The translations under genes and the position numbers were made by a program. Of a stretch of 64,000 bases of DNA, positions 54,824 through 63,173 are shown piece by piece (position 1 is the first letter of the stretch; each line of letters opens with the position of its first letter). The stretch covers positions 1-64,000 of the forward strand of contig NZ_JAEULP010000079.1 in assembly GCF_016792905.1 (NCBI RefSeq), in the 5' to 3' direction. A model generated the notes under the pieces. That model did not search any database. It had not been told where the DNA came from and saw nothing but the letters and a program-made list of their open reading frames with translations. Source of the DNA: Tabrizicola sp. Its GTDB lineage: Bacteria; Pseudomonadota; Alphaproteobacteria; Rhodobacterales; Rhodobacteraceae.

Positions 54824-56512
54824 TCAACCTTCCCTTAACCCCGGCCACAACCGCGCGGCCTCTTCTGCCGTGTATCGCCCCAGCCGCACATCCTCGGCCA
54901 CCAGCGCCGGGTCACGCTTCGCCGGGTCGCCATAGCCCCCGCCGCCGGGCGTCCTGACCCGCACCCGGTCCCCCGGCTTCAGCGCAATGTCCTGCGCCTT
55001 CGACAGATGCTCCGGCACCATCACCACGCCATCCCGGATCACCTCCACCCGGTTCACCGCCCCGTCCTTCCCCCCCAGCGCGCCTTGCGGCCCGACCCGC
55101 CCGTGATCCATCACGAACGACGCCCGCGCCTCGCCGCGCAGAAGCTCGATCTCGTAGTCGAGGCCAAATCCCCCCCGATGCTCCCCCGCCCCGCCTGACC
55201 CCTCATGCAGCGCGTAACGCCTGTAGATCACAGGGAAATTCTGCTCCATGATCTCGACCGGCGGCGCCTTGGAAATGCCGATGGTCGAACAGCCATTGGC
55301 AATCCCGTCCCCCCCCGCGAACCCGCCGTAGCCCCCGCCCGAGATCTGGTACATCACATAGTCCCGCCCCTTCTCCGGGTCGTTCCCGCCCAGCCCGAAG
55401 TTGCCCGAAGTCCCCGCCGGGGCTGCCGTCACATGCCCCGGCACCGCCTGCACCAGCGCCGCGAAGACGACTTCCGCAATGCGCTGGCTGACCTCTGCCG
55501 CGCACCCCGACACCGGGCGCGGGTAGTGGGCGTCAAGGAAGGTTCCTTCGATCCCGACCACCTCCAGTGGCTCGAACGCCCCCGCCGAAATCGGTACGTC
55601 GGGAAAGATATGCCGTATCGCCAGATAGACCGAGGACAGCGTCGTCGCCCGGACCGAGTTCATCGGCCCCATGCAAGGCCTTGAAGAACCAGAAAAATCG
55701 AAGCTCAGCCCACCCCCTGCTTTCGTCACCGCAAGGGCAATCGTCAAGGGCTCGTTCACCACCCCGTCACTGTCGACGATGGCCGTCGCGCGATAGACCC
55801 TCTCCGGGATCAGCCCGATCATCGCCCGCATCTGCCTTGCCGCCAGCCGCCGCATTTCGGCAATGGCCTCGATCACGGTCGCATCGCCATATCGGTCCAA
55901 CAGCGCCCCCAGCCGCTCCGCCCCCACCAAGAGCGCCGAGGCCTGCGCCTTCACGTCGCCAATCCGTTGTTCCGAAACGCGAATGTTGGAACAGATGATC
56001 TGATAGATCTCCGGGTCCAGCACGCCCTTCTTGAACAGCTTTACCGGAGGAATCCGCAACCCCTCCTGTTCCGCACTGATGGCGCTTGCCGAGAACCCGC
56101 CCGGCACAGCACCGCCGGTATCCGGCCAATGCCCGGTGTTCGACAGCCAGCAGAAGATCCGCCCCCCGCGCCAGACCGGCATCGCGAAGCGCACATCCAT
56201 CAGGTGCGTGCCCCCGAGATAGGGGTCGTTAACAATGTATATGTCACCTTCCTCGGGCGGAGCCGTCACTCCCGCCGCGATGCGCTCCAGGATGGTCCTT
56301 GTGGAAAACTGCATGACGCCGACGAAAACCGGCAGGCCCTTCGACCCTTGCGCGATCAGGCTGCCATCGGTCGCCGAATAGATGCCGTCGGATCGGTCAT
56401 CCGCCTCGGCGATCACCGGACTGAAGGCCGCACGCGAAAACGTCATATCCATCTCGTCGCAGACCTGCTGGAGGCCCGCCTGAATCACGGCGAGGGTGAC
56501 GGGATCAATCAT
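54824..56512 (-). CDS. hyuB: Hydantoinase/oxoprolinase B subunit
   Basis: A 562-residue subunit of an ATP-dependent hydantoinase/5-oxoprolinase-type amidohydrolase. Family text: DPVTLAVIQAGLQQVCDEMDMTFSRAAFSPVIAEADDRSDGIY, EEGDIYIVNDPYLGGTHLMDVRFAMPVW, FDFSGSSRPCMGPMNSVRATTLSSVYLAIRHIFP, and HEGSGGAGEHRGGFGLDYEIELL then PGGGGYGDPAKRDPALVAEDVRLG. It acts with HyuA in ring opening of cyclic amides such as hydantoins or 5-oxoproline. The true substrate is not readable. It is the last gene of the long leftward operon and overlaps hyuA by 4 bases. Confidence 0.93.
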   Translation of the reverse strand: MIDPVTLAVIQAGLQQVCDEMDMTFSRAAFSPVIAEADDRSDGIYSATDGSLIAQGSKGLPVFVGVMQFSTRTILERIAAGVTAPPEEGDIYIVNDPYLGGTHLMDVRFAMPVWRGGRIFCWLSNTGHWPDTGGAVPGGFSASAISAEQEGLRIPPVKLFKKGVLDPEIYQIICSNIRVSEQRIGDVKAQASALLVGAERLGALLDRYGDATVIEAIAEMRRLAARQMRAMIGLIPERVYRATAIVDSDGVVNEPLTIALAVTKAGGGLSFDFSGSSRPCMGPMNSVRATTLSSVYLAIRHIFPDVPISAGAFEPLEVVGIEGTFLDAHYPRPVSGCAAEVSQRIAEVVFAALVQAVPGHVTAAPAGTSGNFGLGGNDPEKGRDYVMYQISGGGYGGFAGGDGIANGCSTIGISKAPPVEIMEQNFPVIYRRYALHEGSGGAGEHRGGFGLDYEIELLRGEARASFVMDHGRVGPQGALGGKDGAVNRVEVIRDGVVMVPEHLSKAQDIALKPGDRVRVRTPGGGGYGDPAKRDPALVAEDVRLGRYTAEEAARLWPGLREG

Positions 56513-58527
56513 TTGTTAACCTCGATGATGAGGTTGCCATCCGCATCCGAAGTCACTCTCGCACCCGGGTCGACGACAACGGTCGTATCCATTTGCTCAA
56601 TGACCGCAGGCCCTTGCAGGCCGATCCTCAAGGGAAGATGATCGCGCCAGTAGACCGGAGTATCTCGCCAGCCGTCGAACCAGACCCTGCGGGTCGCCGA
56701 TGGTTCGGCACCCTCTTTCCGCCCCTCCGGGTCGATCAGCCGCGACAGGTCCAGCGCCGGGCGTTCGCCGATGACCGAGACATTGAGGTTCACCAGATTG
56801 GCCCGGATCGTCGGCAGGTCCACCCGGAACCGGGCGTGATAGGCCGCCTCGAACCGGCTTTGCAAATCCTCCCGATCGGGCAACGCCGATGGCAGCGTCA
56901 CCCGCAGCAGGTGGGTCTGGCCGACGAACTGCATGTCCGCCGAATACTCCGCCCGGATGGACGTCAGTGCGATCTTCTCCAGCCCGATCAACCGCCGCCC
57001 CTCGGCCTCCTGCGCGGCCAGAACCCCGTGCACCTCGGCCATGTCCACGCTGTCCAGCGGTCGGTTCAGGGTGCGCACGAAATCGTGCCGCAGGTCGGCC
57101 ACCACGCAGCCGAGCGCGTTGGTGATGCCAGGGCGGGCGGGGATCAAGACCTTGGGAACATTCAGTTCCTTCGCCAATGCTACAGCGTGCAAAGGCCCCG
57201 CCCCGCCAAAGGCGAAGAGCGCAAAGTCGCGCGGATCGGCGCCCATCGAGATCGAGACCATCCGGATCGCCCCCGCCATGTGGGTGTTGGCAATGCGGAT
57301 CACCGCCTCCGCCGCCGCCTCCACCGACAGGACCAAAGGCACCGCGATCTGCTCCCGCATCGCCGCGTAGGCCGCCTCTGCCGCCTGCCCGAACCGGCTG
57401 GCGGGAAGCCGCCCGAGGATCAGGTTCGCGTCCGAGATCGTGACCCGCGTCCCCCCTCGTCCATAGCAGACCGGCCCGGGGTCAGAGCCCGCGCTTTCCG
57501 GCCCGACCCGCAGCATCCCGCCCGCGTCGATCCGGGCGATGGAGCCACCCCCGGCGCCCACTGTCCGCACATCGACCATCGGCACATGGATCGGCATGGC
57601 ATATTCAACCTCGATCTCGTTCGAGACCGGCGCCACCCCGCCCCGGATCATCGCGACATCGGTCGACGTGCCCCCCATGTCATAGGTCAGCAGGTTTGTG
57701 ATCCCCGCCCTGCGCCCCGTCGCCACCGCCGCCATGACGCCCGAGGCGGGCCCCGACATCACCGTCTTGACCGCCTCCTTCGCCACGTCCTTCGCCGCGA
57801 CCATCCCTCCGTTGCCGTTCATCACCAGAAGGTCGCGCGCATAGCCCCTTGCGGCCAGCTGATCCGCCAAACGCGCCACATAGCGCTCCAGAAGCGGCTG
57901 GACCGACGCGTTGACCGCAGCCGTCACCCCCCGCTCATACTCCCGAGATTCCGAAAGAAGTTTGTGCCCCAAGGTGATGTAATCATTGGGCCAATTCTCC
58001 GCGGCGATTTCCCCGGCCCGCAGTTCGTGCGCGGGGTTGGCATAGGCGTGCAGGAGGTGGATCACGATGGCCTCGCAGCCCGCCTCGCGCAGGCGCTGGA
58101 CGGCGGCCCGCAGCGCACCCTCGTCCAGTGGCGTGACCACCCGGCCGCGGGCATCCATCCGCTCGGGCACCTCCAGCCGCAGGTCGCGCGGGATGATCGG
58201 GGTGAAGGCCCCATGCATCCCGTAGGCCTGCGGTCGGGTGCGGCGGCCAAGTTCCAGCACGTCGCGAAAGCCCAGCGTGGTGACAAACCCGGTCTTCGCC
58301 AGCTGGCGCTCCAGCACGGCATTCGTGGTCGTTGTGGTGCCATGGACGATCAGGTCGATGCCGGAAAGGTTCGCTCCGGCAGCCTCGAAGGCGGCCAGTA
58401 CCCCGCCCGACTGGTTCGGCAGCGTCGTCGGCACCTTGGCCAGCCGCACCGCGCCACTAGCGGGATCGAAGACCACCAGATCGGTGAAGGTGCCGCCCAC
58501 ATCGACGCCTGCCACAAGACCCGTCAT
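56509..58527 (-). CDS. hyuA: Hydantoinase/oxoprolinase A subunit
   Basis: A 672-residue ATP-dependent subunit partner of HyuB. The N-terminal phosphate motif is AGVDVGGTFTDLVVFDPASGAVRLAKVPTT. Further conserved blocks: IDLIVHGTTTTTNAVLERQLAKTGFVTTLGFRDVLELGRRTRP, DMGGTSTDVAMIRGG (phosphate 2/nucleotide motif), RTVGAGGGSIARIDAGGMLRVGPESAGSDPGPVCYGRGG, and FALFAFGGAGPLHAVALAKEL. These place it firmly in the hydantoinase A / 5-oxoprolinase family. It begins immediately after the transporter ATPase gene and overlaps hyuB, so transport and hydrolysis are encoded together. Confidence 0.95.
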   Translation of the reverse strand: MTGLVAGVDVGGTFTDLVVFDPASGAVRLAKVPTTLPNQSGGVLAAFEAAGANLSGIDLIVHGTTTTTNAVLERQLAKTGFVTTLGFRDVLELGRRTRPQAYGMHGAFTPIIPRDLRLEVPERMDARGRVVTPLDEGALRAAVQRLREAGCEAIVIHLLHAYANPAHELRAGEIAAENWPNDYITLGHKLLSESREYERGVTAAVNASVQPLLERYVARLADQLAARGYARDLLVMNGNGGMVAAKDVAKEAVKTVMSGPASGVMAAVATGRRAGITNLLTYDMGGTSTDVAMIRGGVAPVSNEIEVEYAMPIHVPMVDVRTVGAGGGSIARIDAGGMLRVGPESAGSDPGPVCYGRGGTRVTISDANLILGRLPASRFGQAAEAAYAAMREQIAVPLVLSVEAAAEAVIRIANTHMAGAIRMVSISMGADPRDFALFAFGGAGPLHAVALAKELNVPKVLIPARPGITNALGCVVADLRHDFVRTLNRPLDSVDMAEVHGVLAAQEAEGRRLIGLEKIALTSIRAEYSADMQFVGQTHLLRVTLPSALPDREDLQSRFEAAYHARFRVDLPTIRANLVNLNVSVIGERPALDLSRLIDPEGRKEGAEPSATRRVWFDGWRDTPVYWRDHLPLRIGLQGPAVIEQMDTTVVVDPGARVTSDADGNLIIEVNK

Positions 58528-59226
58528 TCACACCCCCACATAGTTTCGGAACACCGGGTCGTCTGCCGCCAAGCCCTTGACATCCCTCGTCTCCTCCACC
58601 CGGCCCGCAACCATGAAGGCCACGCTGTCCGCAAGCCTCAGCACCGCATCCACCCGCTGTTCCACCAGCACCACCGCGACGCCCTGCCCCGTCAGGGTCC
58701 GGATCGCATCCTGGATCAGGCTGACCATCGACGGCTGCAACCCCTCGGTCGGCTCGTCCAGGAGCAGGACCTTTGGCTTCAGGCACAGCGCGCGGGCGAT
58801 GGAGAGCATCTGCTGCTCGCCGCCCGAAAGCGTCTGCGCGACCTGGCTCAGACGCTCGCCAAGGCGGGGGAAGAGGGTGAGAACATGGGCCAGCGTCGCC
58901 CGATCATTGCCCTGCACCAGCCCGCCGATGGCAAGGTTCTCGGCCACCGTCAGCGGCCCGAACAGGCGGCGGCCCTGCGGGACATAGGCGAGGCCGTGTC
59001 GCGGCACCTCATGCGCGGGCAGGCCCTCAAGCGCGGTGCCATCCAGCCGGATCGTGCCTTCCGTGGCGGGGACAAGGCCCATCAGGCATTTCAGGAAAGT
59101 CGACTTGCCCACCCCGTTCCGGCCCATCAGGCAGGTGATCCGGCCCGGTTCGGCCCGGAAATCGACGCCGCGCAGCACGGTGACGGGGCCGTATCCGGCG
59201 ATAAGGCCTGCCACCTCAAGCGCCAA
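58528..59226 (-). CDS. Branched-chain-type ABC transporter ATP-binding protein (LivF-like)
   Basis: A 232-residue ATPase of the LivF branch. Walker A CLMGRNGVGKSTFLKCLMGL, signature TLSGGEQQMLSIARALCLKPKVLLLDEPTEGLQPSMV with Walker B, and the H-loop at VVLVEQRVDAVLRLADSVAFM are complete. LivF-type features include the RNGVGKS P-loop and the GLAYVPQGRRLFGPLTVAENLAIGG Q-loop region. It pairs with the LivG-like gene upstream (the two overlap by 11 bases) and abuts hyuA. Substrate cannot be read from the ATPases. Confidence 0.93.
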   Translation of the reverse strand: MALEVAGLIAGYGPVTVLRGVDFRAEPGRITCLMGRNGVGKSTFLKCLMGLVPATEGTIRLDGTALEGLPAHEVPRHGLAYVPQGRRLFGPLTVAENLAIGGLVQGNDRATLAHVLTLFPRLGERLSQVAQTLSGGEQQMLSIARALCLKPKVLLLDEPTEGLQPSMVSLIQDAIRTLTGQGVAVVLVEQRVDAVLRLADSVAFMVAGRVEETRDVKGLAADDPVFRNYVGV

Positions 59227-59920
59227 GATAGGCCTCCTGCACGGCGGGGTTGGCGCGAATTTCAGCGGGCGTTCCGGTTGCCAGCACCTTGCCGAAATTC
59301 AGGACGGTGATCCGGGTGGCAAGGTCCATCACCACCTCCATGTTGTGCTCGATCAGAAGGACGGTCGTTGCGGGAACCAGGCCTTCGACCAGCCGGATGA
59401 AACCCTCGATCTCGCTGGCGGCAAGGCCCTGGGTCGGCTCGTCCAGGATCAGGACGCGGGGCTGCAGGGCCAGGCCCATGGTAAGTTCAAGAAGCCGCTG
59501 GTGGCCGTAGGACAGGGTCTGCGCTTCCTGCTTCTCCAGCCCCTCCATGCCGACACGGGCCAGCGCGGCGCGGGTCCTTCCGGCCAGATCGCCCACCCCA
59601 CGAGCCTGCACGGCCAGGGCCACGTTGTCGAAGACGCTCAGGCGCGGAAAGATCGAGGTGATCTGGAACGTGTAGGCGATGCCCTTGCGGACCCGGACGT
59701 GCGCAGGAAGGGCCGTGATGTCCGTACCGTCCATCAGGATCGTGCCGGACTGCGGCAGGCGGCGGCCGGACAAGAGGCTGACGAAGGTCGTCTTGCCTGC
59801 CCCGTTCGGCCCGATGAGCGCGTGGATTTCGCCGGAGTTCAAGGTGAAATCGACGCCATCCACCGCCTTCAGGCCGCCGAAATGCAGGGTCAGGCCACAC
59901 GTTTCGATCAGGGCAGCCAT
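59216..59920 (-). CDS. Branched-chain-type ABC transporter ATP-binding protein (LivG-like)
   Basis: A 234-residue ATPase of the LivG branch, starting MAALIETCGLTLHFGGLKAVDGVDFTLNSGEIHALIGPNGAGKTTFVSLLSG. Signature region TLSYGHQRLLELTMGLALQPRVLILDEPTQGLAASEIE with Walker B and H-loop LIEHNMEVVMDLATRITVLNFGKVLATGTPAEI. The end AVQEAYLGA is typical of LivG. I chose ATG 59920 from family alignment; the open frame continues upstream in the LivM-like gene. It overlaps the permease gene by 13 bases and the LivF-like gene by 11. Confidence 0.93.
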   Translation of the reverse strand: MAALIETCGLTLHFGGLKAVDGVDFTLNSGEIHALIGPNGAGKTTFVSLLSGRRLPQSGTILMDGTDITALPAHVRVRKGIAYTFQITSIFPRLSVFDNVALAVQARGVGDLAGRTRAALARVGMEGLEKQEAQTLSYGHQRLLELTMGLALQPRVLILDEPTQGLAASEIEGFIRLVEGLVPATTVLLIEHNMEVVMDLATRITVLNFGKVLATGTPAEIRANPAVQEAYLGA

Positions 59921-60870
59921 CTGACCCACCTTTCCCGGATCGTGCCCAGAATGCCCTTCGGTGCAAACAGGACCAGCGCGACCAGCGCGGCCCCGACCAG
60001 GAAGAAATAGGCCGAAGTCAGGCCGGATGCGGCCTCGATCAGCGCGAACATGACAAGCGCGCCAAGGAAGGGGCCGAGCGTGGTGCCCGCCCCGCCGAGA
60101 AGGACATAGAGCATCGGCAGGATCGAATACTGGATGGTCGCGAAGCTTGCCCCGGCATAGCCAAAAAGCAGCGCATAGGCGGCGCCTGCCGCCCCGGCAT
60201 AGAGGCCGGAACAGGCAAGGGCCGCGAGCTTCACCATAAACGGGTTGTAGCCGAGCATCCGGCTGCGTTCCTCGTTTTCCCGCATCGCTACCATGCTGCG
60301 ACCGAAGGGCGAGCGGACAAGGGCGAGGCTGGCCAGAAGGCCGAGGGCGAAGATGACAAAGGCCGCAAGGAAGCGCGGCGTGTCGGCCGAAAGGTCGAAG
60401 CCAAAGATCCTGCGGCTGGCATTGGCCAGGGCAAAGCCGTCGTCCCCGCCGGTGATGGGGGCGAAGTAGAGAAGGGTCAGGAAACCGGCCTGGGCAAACA
60501 TCAGCGTGACGATCATGAAGCTGACCCCCGCAGTGCGCAGGGCCAGAAGGCCGACCGCTGCCGCCATCAGGCCCCCGCCTGCGACCCCGGCAATGAAGGC
60601 GGGCCCCGCGCTCCAGCCCCAGAGCTGGGCAGGCAGGCCCGCGGCATACATTCCGGCGGCAAGGAGAAGCGCATGGCCGAGGCTGAGAAGCCCGGTGTAA
60701 CCGAAGGCAAGGTTGTAACCCATGGCGAAGACCGCCAGCACCATGATCCGGACCAGGTTCGTGGCGTGATATGGCGACAGCCAGAACTGCGCGCTGAACA
60801 GGACCGCAAGCAGCGCAAGGTGCAGCACCCAGACCTTCACGCCCCCGCCCGTCACGCCCCCGCCCGTCAC
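59908..60870 (-). CDS. Branched-chain-type ABC transporter permease (LivM-like)
   Basis: A 320-residue permease (310 if the third GTG is used). Membrane segments include LALLAVLFSAQFWLSPYHATNLVRIMVLAVFAMGYNLAFGYTGLLSLGHALLLAAGMYAAGL and SFMIVTLMFAQAGFLTLLYFAPITGGDDGFA. The coupling motif RSMVAMRENEERSRMLGYNPFMVKLAALACSGLYAGAAGAAYALLFG and the tail LFAPKGILGTIRERW are typical LivM text. The start is unusual: three in-frame GTG codons (60870, 60855, 60840), produced by a 15-bp tandem duplication. The first overlaps the LivH stop as GTGA. The last is preceded by a GC-rich GGCGGGGGC. Confidence 0.9.
   Translation of the reverse strand: MTGGGVTGGGVKVWVLHLALLAVLFSAQFWLSPYHATNLVRIMVLAVFAMGYNLAFGYTGLLSLGHALLLAAGMYAAGLPAQLWGWSAGPAFIAGVAGGGLMAAAVGLLALRTAGVSFMIVTLMFAQAGFLTLLYFAPITGGDDGFALANASRRIFGFDLSADTPRFLAAFVIFALGLLASLALVRSPFGRSMVAMRENEERSRMLGYNPFMVKLAALACSGLYAGAAGAAYALLFGYAGASFATIQYSILPMLYVLLGGAGTTLGPFLGALVMFALIEAASGLTSAYFFLVGAALVALVLFAPKGILGTIRERWVRWLP
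60841..60870 (-). repeat. Exact 15-bp tandem duplication at the start of the LivM-like gene
   Basis: The minus strand has GTGACGGGCGGGGGC twice in a row (60856-60870 and 60841-60855) followed by GTGAAGG. Each copy adds five residues (VTGGG) and a GTG. Being a multiple of three it keeps the frame, and it presents three start codons with the same GGCGGGGG-like upstream purines. Confidence 0.85.
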
Positions 60871-61745
60871 GCTTTCGCTCCGAACAGGCCATGCGGGCGG
60901 AAGACCAGCACCATGGCGACCAGCAGCGTGGCTAGAATCTTTGCAAGAGTGGGAGTGAAGAACATCGAGATCACGCCGTCCGACAGGCCGATGACCAGCG
61001 CCGCGATCAGCGTGCCGCGCAGGGAGCCGAGGCCGCCGATGATCACCACGATGAACGACAGAAGGAGTGGATCGCCCCCCATCAGGTAGTGCGCCTGCTG
61101 GATTGGCACGATCAGCACCCCTGCCAGCGCTGCAAGGCCTGCGCCAAGGGCGAAAGTACCCATGTAGACCCGGTCGACGTTGATGCCGAAAGCGCGGGCG
61201 GTGGTCCGGTCGACCTGCGTCGCGCGCATTATCAGGCCCGCCTTGGTGCGCGTCATGAAGGCCCACAGCGCCAGCAGTACAAGGCCGGCCGCAAGGATCA
61301 CGAACAGCTTGTAGCCGGAATAGCCGAACCACGGCAGCTGGATGCGCCAGTCGAACGGAGCCTGCACAGGGTTGGCGTTCGGCCCGTAAAGCGACAGCGT
61401 CGCCTGCTGGATCATGTAGAGAAGCCCGATGGTTGCGACGATTGTGGCCTCGGGATCGTAGTTCAGCCGCTTCAGGATCAGCCCGTCGGCGGCGGCGGCC
61501 AGGGCGCCCACCAGAAGCGGCGCCACGACCAGCGCCGCCAGGAAAGCCAGCGCCGGTGGGCCGGGAACAAGGGCCGCGACCGCCCAGGCAAGGACGGCGC
61601 CAAGCATGTAGAACTCGCCATGCGCAACGTTCACCACCCGCATGACGCCGAAGACCAGCGACAGCCCCGCCGCCGCCAGCGCAAGCGTGGCAGAGGTCAC
61701 AAGCCCCTCCATCAGGGCCAGAAGCAGGAACGGTCCGAAGGCCAT
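60867..61745 (-). CDS. Branched-chain-type ABC transporter permease (LivH-like)
   Basis: A 292-residue permease with about eight membrane segments. LivH signatures: LMEGLVTSATLALAAAGLSLVFGVMRVVNVAHGEFYMLGAVLAW, IGLLYMIQQATLSLYG, the EAA-like coupling loop MTRTKAGLIMRATQVDRTTARAFGINVDRVYMGTFALGAGLAALAGVL, and GGLGSLRGTLIAALVIGLSDGVISMFFTPTLAKI then RPHGLFG. I chose ATG 61745 (MAFGPFLLLALMEGL); the frame extends to 61994 but crosses the intergenic hairpin and substrate-binding-protein gene. The stop overlaps the GTG of the LivM-like gene. Confidence 0.92.
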   Translation of the reverse strand: MAFGPFLLLALMEGLVTSATLALAAAGLSLVFGVMRVVNVAHGEFYMLGAVLAWAVAALVPGPPALAFLAALVVAPLLVGALAAAADGLILKRLNYDPEATIVATIGLLYMIQQATLSLYGPNANPVQAPFDWRIQLPWFGYSGYKLFVILAAGLVLLALWAFMTRTKAGLIMRATQVDRTTARAFGINVDRVYMGTFALGAGLAALAGVLIVPIQQAHYLMGGDPLLLSFIVVIIGGLGSLRGTLIAALVIGLSDGVISMFFTPTLAKILATLLVAMVLVFRPHGLFGAKA

Positions 61746-61772
61746 CTGGGGGTCCGGTACCAGGGAAAAGCC

Positions 61773-61814
61773 GGGAAAATCACCCTCCTGCAGGTGCAGG
61801 GGGGTGATTTTCCC
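61773..61814 (-). promoter_or_regulatory. Long intergenic hairpin between the binding-protein and permease genes
   Basis: Outer 13-base arms GGGAAAATCACCC (61773-61785) and GGGTGATTTTCCC (61802-61814) match perfectly, and inside them CCTGCA (61787-61792) pairs with TGCAGG (61795-61800), so almost the whole 42 bases forms one stem with a very small loop. It is in the 76-base gap after the SBP gene. Such structures commonly stabilise or attenuate the transcript so that binding protein is made in excess over the permease. Confidence 0.75.
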
Positions 61815-61821
61815 ATGCGGC

Positions 61822-63093
61822 TCAGAAAGCCATCGTCGTGTAGTCGACCGCATCGTCATAGGCGCCGTCGGCCATGCTGGTCTGGTGGACCCGCACCAGC
61901 TTGCCGCCCTGAATCTGGCTGATGTTCTGCGTGCCGAAGACCTGGTGCGTCTTGCCGTTGAAGACCTTGGCCCCCTGCGGCCGTTCGATGCCATAGGGCA
62001 TGTCGCCGATCGCCTCCATCGCCTCGACCAGCTTCTGCCTGTCCGCCGGGCCGGTGTATCCCGCGGCCTCCATCGCCTGCTTCAGGAAGAACAGTGTCTC
62101 CCAGGTCGAGAACATGTGCGAATAGGTCGCCACATCCGCCGGATCGCTGACCGAGGCGCCGTTGTCGTCCACCCCCACGGCGGCGCGATAGGCGGCCTCG
62201 TGCTCGCCCGCGTCGGCGGGTTTGACGCGCGGATGCGCCTCCCAGAAATGCGAGCCTTCCAGGAATTCCAGCCCCGGCGTCGCGGTATCGACCGCTTCGA
62301 GAGAATCGATGAAGCCGAAAAGCTGCGGCTTCGCGCCCGAGCCGTAGAACTCGCCCAGTTCCTTGACGAAGGTCAGGACCGCCGGGCCGACCATGACATG
62401 ATAGATCACCTCGGTCCCGGCCGGGATCTGCGGGAAATAGCGGGTGAAGGTCGTCTCGGTCGGCGGAATGGCGATCTGGGCCACCACCTCGCCGCCCTGG
62501 GCCGCGATCGCGGCGGTGAAGAAATCGCGGTGGTCGTAACCGAAGGCATAGTCGGGAAAGACCATGGCGACCTTCTTGCCGAGATTGGCCGAAACCCAGG
62601 GCGCCATCGCCTGTATCTGGCTCCGGACATCGGTGATGCCGGGCTGCAGGGTCCACCGGTTCAGCGCGCCGGACGCGACATGGTAGCCCTCCGAGCAGAC
62701 GAGATAGGGTACCTTCAGCTCGCCCGCGCGGGGCGCCGAGCCCATCACCACATGGCTGAAAAGCGTTCCCATCACCACGTCGCAACCGTCGGACTGGGTC
62801 AGCTTGTCCACCACCTCGGCACCGCGCTTGGGGTCGGTCGCGTCGTCCTCGAACAAAAGTTCGACCGGGCGTCCGGCAATGCCGCCGCCGTCGTTGATCG
62901 CCTTCAGCGCGGCCTGCGCGGTGCGTTCGTACCAGCGACCGTAAGCCGCGCCGATGCCGGTCCGGTGCAGCTGGAAGCCGATCTTGATCGGTGCGCCTTG
63001 CGCGGCCACATGACCCGGCAGTGCGGCGGTCAGAAGCCCCGCACCCCCGGCCAGAAGCAGGCCGCGGCGGGTGGGATGAAGCAAGCTCGTCAT
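61822..63093 (-). CDS. Tat-exported substrate-binding protein (type I periplasmic fold)
   Basis: A 423-residue periplasmic binding protein. The signal MTSLLHPTRRGLLLAGGAGLLTAALPGHVAAQ has an RR-GLLL Tat motif. The mature part begins APIKIGFQLHRTGIGAAYGRWYERTAQAALKAINDGGGIAGRPVELLFEDDATDPKRGAEVVDKL, typical of Peripla_BP_6 receptors for amino acids, amides or urea-like compounds. More family text: VMGTLFSHVVMGSAPRAGELKVPYLVCSEG and VAMVFPDYAFGYDHRDFF. The ligand is unknown. Linkage to HyuAB makes a hydantoin- or pyroglutamate-type cyclic amide the simplest guess. I chose ATG 63093; the frame extends to 63177 without features. Confidence 0.92.
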   Translation of the reverse strand: MTSLLHPTRRGLLLAGGAGLLTAALPGHVAAQGAPIKIGFQLHRTGIGAAYGRWYERTAQAALKAINDGGGIAGRPVELLFEDDATDPKRGAEVVDKLTQSDGCDVVMGTLFSHVVMGSAPRAGELKVPYLVCSEGYHVASGALNRWTLQPGITDVRSQIQAMAPWVSANLGKKVAMVFPDYAFGYDHRDFFTAAIAAQGGEVVAQIAIPPTETTFTRYFPQIPAGTEVIYHVMVGPAVLTFVKELGEFYGSGAKPQLFGFIDSLEAVDTATPGLEFLEGSHFWEAHPRVKPADAGEHEAAYRAAVGVDDNGASVSDPADVATYSHMFSTWETLFFLKQAMEAAGYTGPADRQKLVEAMEAIGDMPYGIERPQGAKVFNGKTHQVFGTQNISQIQGGKLVRVHQTSMADGAYDDAVDYTTMAF

Positions 63094-63173
63094 GTCCGAT
63101 TCTCCACTGTTGCGGCCCCGTGTCGGGCCCTGGTTGTCATGGGGGGTCAGTGCCCCGGAACTGTCCAGCTTTT

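Noticed and set aside
56593..59310. Long plus-strand open frame (905 codons) across hyuA and the LivF-like gene
   Set aside because: It spans two real genes on the opposite strand and is an Arg/Pro/His-rich shadow of high GC content.
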